A DNA stretch of 17,040 nt. Source: Alphaproteobacteria bacterium (GTDB taxonomy: Bacteria; Pseudomonadota; Alphaproteobacteria; Rhizobiales; Aestuariivirgaceae). Positions 7,668 through 15,273 of this stretch are shown here, one piece after another. The notes under the pieces were generated by a model. That model was not told the origin of the DNA, searched no databases, and saw only the letters and a list, made by a program, of their open reading frames with translations. The stretch is from NCBI GenBank assembly GCA_026400595.1, contig JAPLOT010000338.1, forward strand, positions 1 through 17,040, in the 5' to 3' direction. Every line of letters begins with the position of its first letter. Position 1 is the first letter of the stretch. The position numbers and the translations under genes were made by a program.

Positions 7668-8825
7668 ATGAACCGCGACCAGTTGCTACGCCATGGTTAC
7701 AGTGTGCATGCCTTGCGGCGCGAGGCGCGCAAGCGCTTGCCGCGCATGTTCTTCGACATGGTCGACGGCGCAGCGGGCGACGAGATCACGGTCCGGCGCA
7801 ACGAGAGCGACATTGCTGCGCTCGAAGTGGTGCTAAAGGTCCTGTCAGGGGCACCTACACGCGACCAATCGGTGATGATCCTGGGCCACAGGCTGCCGTC
7901 GCCGGTGATCATCGGGCCCACCGGCCTTGCCGGGCTGCTCTGGCCCAATGCCGAACTCTGTGCCGCGCGGGCGGCGCATCGCTTCGGCACGATCTATACG
8001 ACGAGCCATGCCTCGACCAGCACCATCGAGGAGATCGGCGCGGCCACGCCGGGCCCGAAGTGGATGCAGGTCTTCCTCTATACCGACCGGGGGCTGACGG
8101 CGGAGTTCATCGCCCGGGCGCAAAGGGCCGGCTATGCCGGCCTGGTGCTGACCGTCGACAACCAGGTGATGGCGGTGCGCGACCGCGATGCGCGCAACGG
8201 CCTGATGTTTCCGATGAAACTGCGCACGCGCGGCCTGATCGATCTTGTCAGTCATCCCGGCTGGCTCTTGCGCATGCGCAAGGCGCCGAACCCGACCTTT
8301 GTGAACTACGACAAGTTCACCAGCATCGGTGCCTTCGGGCCTGTCATGCAGAAGCTTCTGGATCCAGGGGTGACCTGGAAGGATGTCGAATGGGTGCGCA
8401 GCCTGTGGAAAGGACCGATGATCCTGAAGGGCATCCTGCACCCGGACGAGGCACACCGGGCCCAGTCGCTTGGCGTCGATGCTGTCGTGGTCTCCAATCA
8501 TGGCGGCCGGCAATATGACAGTGCCATCTCCGGCATCCGGGCGCTGGCGCCCATCGTCGATGCTGTGGGCGACAGGACCGTGGTACTGGTCGATGGCGGC
8601 TTCCGCCGGGGCGCCGATGTCGTCAAGGCGCTGGCACTGGGCGCCAAGGCCGTCCTGATCGGCCGGCCCCAGCTCTGGGGCGTCGCATGTGCCGGCGAAG
8701 AGGGTGTGCACTGGGTGCTAGAGATGTTCCACAGGGAGATCGACCGTGCCATGGCACTGGGCAGCTGGGACGACATCCGGCAGATCGACCGCTCGATCTT
8801 CGCCAATTCCTCGCCCTGGACCTGA
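7668..8825 (+). CDS. FMN-dependent alpha-hydroxyacid dehydrogenase/oxidase (LldD / mandelate dehydrogenase-like)
   Basis: The 385-residue TIM-barrel flavoprotein should oxidise a 2-hydroxy acid to the 2-oxo acid. It has the FMN/substrate residues of the family: Asp164 (LTVD), Lys254 (LKGI), catalytic His278 and Arg281 in SNHGGRQ (276-282), and phosphate-binding loops VDGGFRRG and IGRPQLWG. A loop with the HPGWLLRM stretch (196-203) resembles the membrane-contacting segment of LldD and mandelate dehydrogenase. By eye, the two active-site tyrosines of glycolate oxidase (Tyr24, Tyr129) correspond to Met31 and Phe136, which is unusual. ATG 7668 is preferred; a TTG at 7650 overlapping the previous stop is possible and adds six residues. 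It is the last gene of the operon. Confidence 0.9.
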   Translation: MNRDQLLRHGYSVHALRREARKRLPRMFFDMVDGAAGDEITVRRNESDIAALEVVLKVLSGAPTRDQSVMILGHRLPSPVIIGPTGLAGLLWPNAELCAARAAHRFGTIYTTSHASTSTIEEIGAATPGPKWMQVFLYTDRGLTAEFIARAQRAGYAGLVLTVDNQVMAVRDRDARNGLMFPMKLRTRGLIDLVSHPGWLLRMRKAPNPTFVNYDKFTSIGAFGPVMQKLLDPGVTWKDVEWVRSLWKGPMILKGILHPDEAHRAQSLGVDAVVVSNHGGRQYDSAISGIRALAPIVDAVGDRTVVLVDGGFRRGADVVKALALGAKAVLIGRPQLWGVACAGEEGVHWVLEMFHREIDRAMALGSWDDIRQIDRSIFANSSPWT

Positions 8826-8850
8826 GCGCCCGGCCGTGCCGCACGTGCCC

Positions 8851-8868
8851 GCCGGTGTCCGTACCGGC
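8851..8868. terminator. Inverted repeat between convergent genes; weak bidirectional terminator candidate
   Basis: GCCGGT (8851-8856) and ACCGGC (8863-8868) flank a 6-nt loop in the 43-bp gap between the hydroxyacid dehydrogenase and the converging dps gene. The position is right for a shared terminator, but no T-run is present on either side and the stem is short. Confidence 0.35.
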
Positions 8869-9366
8869 CTAGGATCTGCGGGTCGACTCGTAGAGGAACC
8901 AGACGCGGCGTTCGGCCTCGTCGATCCACACCTCGATCAGGCTGGCCGAGGCCACGTCATTGTGCTCTTCCACCGTATCGTGAACGGAGCGCAGGATGCC
9001 GATGAGCTGCCGGTTGTCGCTGGCAAGCTCGGCCAGCATGTCCTCAGGCGTCACGAACTCGGCATCATTGTCGGGAATGCGCTGCAGCCGCGCCACATGG
9101 CCGATGGACCTCAGCGTCGTGCCGCCCAGCTTGCGGGCCCGTTCGGCAATGGCGTCGGTCATGGCGAAGATCTGATCGGCCTGCTCGTCGAGCAGGAGAT
9201 GATAGTCCCGGAAGTGCGGCCCGGACATGTGCCAGTGAAAGTTCTTGGTCTTGAGATAGAGCGCAAAGCAATCGGCGAGCAGTCCGGTCAATGCGGCCGA
9301 GATATCCTTCGTGGCGTTGGGACCAAGGTCGGTCGGGGTCTGCAGGGGTGCGGCACGTCGGGTCAT
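8869..9366 (-). CDS. dps: Dps family ferritin-like DNA-protection protein
   Basis: The 165-residue protein should form a dodecamer that oxidises and stores iron with hydrogen peroxide and protects DNA. The inter-subunit ferroxidase ligands align with E. coli Dps: His44 (FHWHM), His56 and Asp60 (YHLLLDEQ), Asp71 and Glu75 (DAIAERA). The start is the ATG at 9366, preceded by AAAGGA at a suitable distance; the frame stays open upstream to 9525 but that part overlaps the bicupin gene. The N-terminal tail is short with two arginines (MTRRAAP), so DNA binding through the tail is uncertain. It lies 31 bp after the bicupin stop on the same strand, suggesting co-transcription. No OxyR or Fur site was recognised. 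Confidence 0.93.
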   Translation of the reverse strand: MTRRAAPLQTPTDLGPNATKDISAALTGLLADCFALYLKTKNFHWHMSGPHFRDYHLLLDEQADQIFAMTDAIAERARKLGGTTLRSIGHVARLQRIPDNDAEFVTPEDMLAELASDNRQLIGILRSVHDTVEEHNDVASASLIEVWIDEAERRVWFLYESTRRS

Positions 9367-9397
9367 TGTCGCATATCCTTTCAGGGGTTGAGGGTGT

Positions 9398-10450
9398 TCA
9401 GGCGACTGGTTCGATCGGATTGCTACGGGAAACCAGCAGCGGATCGATTTCAGTAAGCGGGAAAGGCGGCAGATCGGTGACGGCCATGCCGAAGGCTGCA
9501 GCCAGCACATCCCGTGGAAAGACATTGATCAGCGAACGGTAGCCGATGTCGCCGGGCGAAACGCTGTCGAAGAAGATTGCAAGATGCAAATGGCCTTCGC
9601 CCACATTCTCGATATGGTGCGGGTAGGCCTTGGGGATGAAATAGGCATCGCCGGGCTTCGCCACATAGGTGTCCGCACTGCCATCCGGATCGAGGATCGT
9701 CATGCGGGCCATGCCGGAGATCACGTAACCCATCTCGGCCGTTTCCGGGTGCCAGTGCGGCTCCCGCATGCCCTTCTCGGAGATGGTGACCGAAAACATG
9801 GCAATGTCCCGCAACGCGGGCCAGAGCGCCGACCTGGTGATCTGCGCCGTTCCTGCAGGGGACTCGATCTGTGCCGGCGTCGCCGCAAGACTGTACTTGT
9901 AGGGATTGACATGGCGGGCCTGGTCCTCGATCGCCGGACCTTGCGGCAGCGCGAAGACGCTGTTCTCGGCGCTGGTCCGGTCGAGGGCCCGAAACGCGGC
10001 GGCAGGCAGGCCATAGGTATTGCCCAGCACCGAATCGCTCATCGCGCCAAAGGCGGCCTTGATGCCGAAATCCTCGGGCTGCTCATGCGAAAAGGCCAGA
10101 ATGAACGCCGCGGTTCCGCTTCCGGTGTTCTGGATGGCATGCAGCGATCCCGACGGCGCAAAGAACATGTCGCCTGCAGCCACCGTGAAGATCTCCCGTT
10201 CGGCGTGGTTCGTCGCGATGGTGATCAGCGCTCCGCCCTGCAGGCAGAAACCCAGCTCATGGGCATTGGCGTGCCAGTGCGGCTCGCGCACGCCGCGCGG
10301 CGCCAGGTCCAGGCGGCGCAGCGAGAGGCCGCGAAGAATCGGAAGCTCGCGGCTGTCCAGATGCTTGATCGACCCGGTCGGTCCTGCAAAACGCGGCGCA
10401 AGACCTTCCAGCGACGCAACATGACGGGACTTCTTCTCGGGCACAGGCAT
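9398..10450 (-). CDS. Bicupin protein, oxalate decarboxylase-like
   Basis: The 350-residue protein is two cupin barrels in tandem. The first holds metal ligands His58, His60, Glu65 and His104; the second holds His232, His234, Glu239 and His278, so two Mn-type sites look complete. Arginines equivalent to Arg92 of Bacillus OxdC precede both HxH motifs (REPHWH at 55-60 and 229-234). The first-domain lid, SENST in OxdC with its catalytic glutamate, is not found in the corresponding stretch, which reads SHEQPEDFG (121-129). Oxalate decarboxylase, oxalate oxidase or another carboxylate-acting cupin are all possible. ATG 10450 is chosen for the AAGGAA 5 nt upstream; an ATG at 10483 is an alternative. 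No signal peptide. It lies upstream of dps. Confidence 0.87.
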   Translation of the reverse strand: MPVPEKKSRHVASLEGLAPRFAGPTGSIKHLDSRELPILRGLSLRRLDLAPRGVREPHWHANAHELGFCLQGGALITIATNHAEREIFTVAAGDMFFAPSGSLHAIQNTGSGTAAFILAFSHEQPEDFGIKAAFGAMSDSVLGNTYGLPAAAFRALDRTSAENSVFALPQGPAIEDQARHVNPYKYSLAATPAQIESPAGTAQITRSALWPALRDIAMFSVTISEKGMREPHWHPETAEMGYVISGMARMTILDPDGSADTYVAKPGDAYFIPKAYPHHIENVGEGHLHLAIFFDSVSPGDIGYRSLINVFPRDVLAAAFGMAVTDLPPFPLTEIDPLLVSRSNPIEPVA

Positions 10451-10521
10451 GACGCGTTCCTTGGCGTTGAAGCTGCCTACCATAATGCAACTCAGGCGGG
10501 CTGCAAGACGGGTTGACCGTC

Positions 10522-11307
10522 CTAGACTCGATCGGACTGGCCAGGCGGCACCGGAGCGGCATCGAGGAGTGGCCTCAGCGCTTCCGAAAACCGCGTGTAG
10601 TAACTGCGCTCGAAGTGAAGCGCGCCGATCCCCCAGACATGCTGTTCATCCCCGAGAACAGGATGGTCGAGAAGGGAAATGACGTCGCAACGGAACTGCT
10701 GGACGAACATGTCCTCAAGAACTGCGGCATTCCAGTTGGCGGTGCGGTTCAGCTTGAGCTTGCCTTCGGAGAACGAAACGATCTCGTCCTGCGCATTCCG
10801 ATAGGAATCCGCAAACCGTGCCTTGTGCAGGATCACGCGGCAGCCTGGCAGGTGGCGATTCAAGAAGTCCTTCAGCGCCAGGAGCGATGCCCTGAAGAGC
10901 GACAGATAGCGCCGCGGCGTCCCATCGGCCGTGAGCACCATGTTTCCGCGGGCCTGTTTCGAGAGCGCCGAACCGCGAAAGATGTAAGTGGGCGTCAGCC
11001 AGCTCCCGTCGTACGCGATCACGCCATCGAGCCCATCCGATGCGAGATCCACGAGCAGGCAATCCGGCTGCGTTTCGACAAGCTCATGCAGAAAGCTCTT
11101 GCTGAAGTCCCTGCAAATCATGAGCTTGTCAGCTTCGGAAATGTCGCCGAGATCCTTGGGTGGAGATAATGGCTTGGCGCACAGGCTGATGATTGATGCG
11201 TGAAATCGCTTTGGAACAAGCCTGACATCAAGAGCCGTTCGCTGGTTCTGATAGCGCACCCAGTCTTCGGAGGCGCAGGTCCCCAGAATTGCCAGCCGCT
11301 TGGTCAT
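10522..11307 (-). CDS. DUF6270 domain protein
   Basis: The 261-residue protein matches, by recall of the family pattern, DUF6270 proteins often found in surface-polysaccharide loci. Visible landmarks are the N-terminal strand and turn LAILGTCASEDW (5-16), a central LLVDLASDGLDGVIAYDGS (84-102), ILHKARFADSY (159-169), and the C-terminal HVWGIGALHFERSYY (223-237). An N-terminal G-T/S-C-type turn and a late Trp-His region suggest an SGNH-hydrolase-like fold, but no catalytic triad can be proved. Biochemical function is unknown. ATG 11307 is chosen because the GTC preceding it and upstream residues do not resemble the family, and the longer frame (TTG at 11424) runs into the upstream gene. The Shine-Dalgarno sequence is weak. 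It lies 73 bp after the adenylation-ACP gene. Confidence 0.75.
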   Translation of the reverse strand: MTKRLAILGTCASEDWVRYQNQRTALDVRLVPKRFHASIISLCAKPLSPPKDLGDISEADKLMICRDFSKSFLHELVETQPDCLLVDLASDGLDGVIAYDGSWLTPTYIFRGSALSKQARGNMVLTADGTPRRYLSLFRASLLALKDFLNRHLPGCRVILHKARFADSYRNAQDEIVSFSEGKLKLNRTANWNAAVLEDMFVQQFRCDVISLLDHPVLGDEQHVWGIGALHFERSYYTRFSEALRPLLDAAPVPPGQSDRV

Positions 11308-11380
11308 GACCAGGTCATCACGATGTGCTCGCCCGGCCCGAGCCGCAGCGATCCGAATGGCAAGACCGACCCGGCGCCGA

Positions 11381-13141
11381 TCATTTGGACTGAATCTGCC
11401 GGATGACAGCAACGAGATCGCCAAGCGTCCTGACGGACTTGACGAAGCGGTTCGGAATCCGCAGGCCGAAGTCAGCCTCGGCCTGGAGAATCAGGTTGAT
11501 GTGCGTGAAACTGTCCCAGCCGGACACGGTTTCTGGGCTGGATGCCATCGAGAGGCGCGCGCGCTCGGCGCGGAACACGATGGCCGCAAGATCCATCACT
11601 TCATCCTCGACCGTGGACGGGGATGACGAGGTCACCGCCGATGGCGCTTGCGCGCGGTCCTCGAGCATAGCCCTGACTTCGGCAAGACGAGGCTTTCCGG
11701 AAGGGCCTCGCGGTATCGCATCGACGGCGAAGATTCGCTTCGGCACCTTCAGGGCTTCAAGCTCATTCCGGCAGTGTTCGGTCAGTGCCGCTTCACCCAC
11801 GGCCCTCGACAAGACCACGGCAGACACGGCGATTTCCTCGAAGTCCGCGTCCTTCAGACCGACGGTGACCGCCTCGACGACCGACGGGTGGCGCAACAAG
11901 GCCTCGTCGATCTCCTCGCCGCGGATCAAGGTGCCGCCGGAATTGATCGCTGCCTTCAGCCGGCCAAGGAACTCGTAGGATCCGTCAGCGTGCCGGCGTG
12001 CGAGGTCACCGGTCCGCATCCAGCCGTCCGGCGTGAAGGTCTGCTGTGTCCGCGCGGGATTGCGCCAGTAACCGCGGAAGATGTGGTCGCCCCGAAGCTG
12101 GATCTCGCCTTCCGGTGTCGCGTCTTCGGGAAGGGGCACGCCAGTGCTGTCGCCCAGGCGGGCCTCGCAGTCGATCGGCCGCCCGATCGTGCCAAGCGAT
12201 CCCATTTCCGGATGGCGGCCCGCATAGAGCGCCGTGGTCACCGTCTCGGTAAGGCCGTACAGGTTCCAGAGCTCCGTCCCGAAGCGCCGCTCGAAGCGCT
12301 CCCAACGCTCCTTGCTGAGCTGCGAGGCGGAACTCACGATGCCCTTGAAACCTGTCTCGCCAAAGTAATCGTTCCGCGCGCCCAGCCGCTCGATCAGGCT
12401 CAGTACGGTCGGGTTCGTAACCATATGAGTGGCGCCGTGCCGCCTGATGCCGCCGAGCCAGGTTTCGACGTCACTTACGTCGAATGGTCCCGGGCGGATG
12501 ACGCTTCCCCCTGTTGCCATGGCCAGAAGCGGTCCCAGCACGATGCCATCCGTATGCGATATGGGAACCGGGTTGAAGACCCGTGTCGATGGCCCGAAGC
12601 CGAAAAGGCGCCGAATGGTCTCAAGGTGCGCAAGGAGATTTGCCAGCGTGATCTCCACGCCGCTCGGCTCGGCAGTGGTGCCCGATGTGAAGAGAATATA
12701 AGCCAGCGCGGACGGATCGCCGGCCGGAGGCGCAATCTCCCCGCCATCGGCTGCGTGCTGCGAAAACGTGGCGCTGCCGATGACCGGGCAGGTCCAGTCC
12801 GGCCTTGCCCCGCCGGCCGGCATCACGAGGCATGCCGGCTCAACGGCTCTGCAGATCGCATCGAAACGCGGCCGCGCGGCATCTGCGGAGACGATGACCG
12901 GGACATGGCCTGCGATGATCGCAGCGACGAAGGCGGCACAGCCTTCAACCTCCTTCGCGACGCTGATCACAACCCTGTCGCCCGCGGACATGGAAGACTT
13001 GCGATAGGCAGACATGGCGCCGGCAACCGCCTGGGAGAACGTGGCATATGTCGTGTTCCCCTCGTCGCTCACAATGAAGGGGGCGTCGCCGCCCTGACGA
13101 AGGTTGCGCCAGAACACATCGAGGGAGAGCTTGGTACTCAT
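11381..13141 (-). CDS. Adenylation (AMP-forming acyl ligase) - acyl carrier protein fusion
   Basis: The 586-residue protein activates a carboxylic acid as acyl-AMP and should load it on its own carrier domain. ANL-superfamily motifs are in order: FTSGTTAEPSG (151-161), NLYGLTET (293-300), RTGDL (376-380), hinge region GRLKAAINSGG (393-403) and SGKP with catalytic Lys483. A Ser/Thr-rich linker (about 500-510) leads to an acyl carrier domain with GWDSFTHINL, Ser544 being the phosphopantetheine site. No condensation, thioesterase or reductase domain is present, so an external transferase must take the acyl group. The P-loop reads AEPSG where most family members have GxPKG. Start is ATG at 13141 with a GGGAGAGGA ribosome site; it overlaps the upstream acyltransferase stop (ATGA), implying coupled function. 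Confidence 0.9.
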   Translation of the reverse strand: MSTKLSLDVFWRNLRQGGDAPFIVSDEGNTTYATFSQAVAGAMSAYRKSSMSAGDRVVISVAKEVEGCAAFVAAIIAGHVPVIVSADAARPRFDAICRAVEPACLVMPAGGARPDWTCPVIGSATFSQHAADGGEIAPPAGDPSALAYILFTSGTTAEPSGVEITLANLLAHLETIRRLFGFGPSTRVFNPVPISHTDGIVLGPLLAMATGGSVIRPGPFDVSDVETWLGGIRRHGATHMVTNPTVLSLIERLGARNDYFGETGFKGIVSSASQLSKERWERFERRFGTELWNLYGLTETVTTALYAGRHPEMGSLGTIGRPIDCEARLGDSTGVPLPEDATPEGEIQLRGDHIFRGYWRNPARTQQTFTPDGWMRTGDLARRHADGSYEFLGRLKAAINSGGTLIRGEEIDEALLRHPSVVEAVTVGLKDADFEEIAVSAVVLSRAVGEAALTEHCRNELEALKVPKRIFAVDAIPRGPSGKPRLAEVRAMLEDRAQAPSAVTSSSPSTVEDEVMDLAAIVFRAERARLSMASSPETVSGWDSFTHINLILQAEADFGLRIPNRFVKSVRTLGDLVAVIRQIQSK

Positions 13142-13833
13142 TCCTCTCCCTCATCGGCAAGCGTGCTGCGGGTGGCGCGGAGAATGCGCTGTGGCCGCGC
13201 CGGGCTGCCGGATACGAGCGTACCGGCCAGGACGGGTTTTCGCACCACCGATCCTGCCGCAACGATCGCGCCGGCTCCGATTTCGACATTCGGCAAGATC
13301 ACCGCGCCGGCACCGATCACCGTGTCGGAACCGACCCTTGTGTTGCCGGCCATGGTCACTCCCGGCCCGATGCTGACGAAGTCGTCGATGATGCAGTGAT
13401 GACCCAGCGATGCGCTGCGATTGATCAGGACGCCTTCGCCGATCATCGACATGGCACCCACGACCGCCATCGTGTTCACGAAGGAACCTTCTCCGATGCG
13501 CGAGCTTCGTGCCACCACGGCCGAAGGATCAATGACGGCCTCCGCCGGCTGGAGGCCGCGTGCGAGGGCAAGCTGGGCGAGTGTCCTGCGACGCGCCGGC
13601 GAAAACGCGCAGGCCAGAAAGGGAAGCCGCAGGTCTTCGGCATCGAGACCTTCCAGGGTGCAAATCCGTCCGATGCCCGCCGATCTCGGCGCTCCGTTCA
13701 GGCTGACCCCGGCCCGTATGGCGATGCCCGCCCGGTTGCAGGCCTCCTCAAAATCGACCACCATCGGCGACCGCACGCCGAAGATGATCAGCTCGCGCTG
13801 CCCAGGATTCTCGTTCCGTTTCACGATCCCCAT
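13138..13833 (-). CDS. NeuD-like sugar O-acyltransferase (left-handed beta-helix, hexapeptide repeats)
   Basis: The 231-residue protein has a short N-terminal Rossmann-like strand (ELIIFGV) and about residues 98-215 of hexapeptide repeats forming a left-handed beta-helix trimer, as in NeuD and PglD acyltransferases. The catalytic histidine region is LINRSASLGHHCIIDDF (136-152). The start at ATG 13833 is chosen because family members begin a few residues before the first strand; the frame runs upstream to a TTG at 13938 but without a ribosome site or family similarity. NeuD/PglD enzymes use acetyl-CoA on sugars. Here the overlap with the adenylation-ACP gene suggests an acyl-ACP donor instead, which is inference. 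It heads the minus-strand gene run. Confidence 0.88.
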   Translation of the reverse strand: MGIVKRNENPGQRELIIFGVRSPMVVDFEEACNRAGIAIRAGVSLNGAPRSAGIGRICTLEGLDAEDLRLPFLACAFSPARRRTLAQLALARGLQPAEAVIDPSAVVARSSRIGEGSFVNTMAVVGAMSMIGEGVLINRSASLGHHCIIDDFVSIGPGVTMAGNTRVGSDTVIGAGAVILPNVEIGAGAIVAAGSVVRKPVLAGTLVSGSPARPQRILRATRSTLADEGEE

Positions 13834-14389
13834 CCGTCCGACGGCCTTGCCGCGAAGGAGTTGACCCTGTTTCTCCGCACGCAAGCAGCTTTTCCACGCG
13901 AACCGCGGCACTCGGCCAAGAACGAAAACCGCTAACAAGAGGTGTCCGATATCCGGCAGAAAGCCCGGTTGTCGGGTGGAGAATCATTCATTCGCGCTGC
14001 AATTGCAAGCGGTCCGGGCGCAGGGTATCAGTAGGCGGAAAATCGCGAATCTTTGCAAGGGACCTTGCCAGAAGAACGCCTTGCTGATGCCAATAACCTC
14101 AACACAACAAATATTTGAATTGTCATTCTCCTGACCCGCCATTCGCAGTGCTGCGGCCCCCTGCCAAGGTTCTGCCGCGGGGCCTCGTCCGGGGCTCCGC
14201 CGCTCAGGACGCCGTACCCTTGGATCGGGAGACGGAACTGCCGGTGCGTGGACCGGGCGATCAGCTCCACTTGCCGCCAAACTTCGCGTTCGGTTAAACT
14301 GGACAAATGCCAAATCAGGCCCGCGCCAGCGCAGGCTTGCTTGAAGATGGCCCAGCTCACATTACTGCCAGCACAAAGCACTTAATCGC
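13834..14389. other. Gene-free divergent intergenic region with AT-rich island and palindromes
   Basis: About 556 bp lie between the divergent acyltransferase and phosphatase-family genes. Short frames on the minus strand (13984-14313 and 14028-14381) have no recognisable family, and I do not call them. Visible structure includes TGCAATTGCA (13998-14007), the inverted repeat GCAAGG-GA-CCTTGC (14055-14068), and CAAATATTTG (14108-14117) inside an unusually AT-rich patch (about 14085-14130). The region probably holds promoters for both directions. I could not fit a confident -35/-10 pair. A small RNA or decayed gene cannot be excluded. Confidence 0.5.
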
Positions 14390-15184
14390 ATGAAACGCCT
14401 TTTCCCGTGGCTCGGCCAGCTCAATCGAAGGACGACAGACGCCTCGGCGGCCCTTGACGCGGCGGCGTCGGCTTGCCGATTCAATCTCGCATCCTACAAC
14501 ATCCACAAATGCGTCGGGACCGATGGACGATTTGACCCGCAGCGCATCAAGCAGGTCATCCTCGCGCTCGACGCCGATATCGTGGTGCTGCAGGAAGCGG
14601 ATGCACGGTTCGGCAAGCGGGAAGGACTTCTCGATCTGTCCTATCTCCATGCCGCCGGCGGATACCAGTCCGCCGTTGCCCTGCCACAGAGTTCACGCAG
14701 CCACGGCTGGCATGGCAATGTCGTGCTCTATCGCAGCGGCATCGTCCACGACGTTCATCAGCTGACACTGCCGGGGCTCGAACCGCGCGGCGCGGTGCTG
14801 GTGGATTTCGGCATCGAGCAAGCCAATTTTCGGCTGCTTGCCGTGCATTTCGGGCTCCTGCGCCAGTCGCGAATGCGACAGGTTCAGGCGATCATCGATG
14901 CGGCGGATCCGCACCCGGACCGCCATGTCATCATCGTTGGGGACATGAACGAGTGGCGCCTGAAGAACCGCTCTGCGCTCGATCTCTTCAAGCATCATTT
15001 CGACGAAGTGTCGCAGAACCTGCCAAGCTACCCTTCGCGCCTTCCACTGCTGCCGCTCGACCGCCTTTTCATCAGCCGCGGCTTGCGCAGCGAAGGCATG
15101 AGCGTGGTCGACACGCCTCTGACAAGACTTGCCTCGGACCACCTGCCCCTCACGGCGAAGCTGTCCTTTCAGGACCAGTTCTAG
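14390..15184 (+). CDS. Endonuclease/exonuclease/phosphatase (EEP) family protein
   Basis: The 264-residue protein has the metal-dependent EEP fold: ASYNIHK (34-40, Asn37), LQEAD with Glu69, HGNVVLY (108-114), GDMNEW (184-189, Asp185/Asn187), LDRLFIS (223-229) and the closing SDHLPL with Asp250-His251. All key residues are present, so it should hydrolyse a phosphodiester or phosphomonoester. Family members act on DNA, sphingomyelin, inositol phosphates or other phospho-compounds, and the substrate cannot be told here. The first 29 residues are an added segment without a clear signal peptide. The ATG start lacks a good ribosome binding site, so the true start could lie slightly downstream. It is followed by 176 bp before the ligase gene. 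Confidence 0.88.
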   Translation: MKRLFPWLGQLNRRTTDASAALDAAASACRFNLASYNIHKCVGTDGRFDPQRIKQVILALDADIVVLQEADARFGKREGLLDLSYLHAAGGYQSAVALPQSSRSHGWHGNVVLYRSGIVHDVHQLTLPGLEPRGAVLVDFGIEQANFRLLAVHFGLLRQSRMRQVQAIIDAADPHPDRHVIIVGDMNEWRLKNRSALDLFKHHFDEVSQNLPSYPSRLPLLPLDRLFISRGLRSEGMSVVDTPLTRLASDHLPLTAKLSFQDQF

Positions 15185-15273
15185 CGCCTGGAAGGATCCG
15201 TCAGGAGAGTCACTGGACCAATGCGCGGGGCCGGCGATCAGGATCAGGCGCGCCATCACCACCTCCGAGCGCC

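Noticed and set aside
11648..13399. A 583-codon plus-strand frame opposite the adenylation-ACP gene
   Set aside because: It has no recognisable domain, while the minus-strand gene has the full set of ANL and carrier-protein motifs.
14028..14381. A 117-codon minus-strand frame with a segment (LTEREVWRQVELI) recalling a helix-turn-helix regulator
   Set aside because: The resemblance to LuxR-type helices is limited to one short stretch and the second helix does not match; no ribosome site or family length supports a gene.
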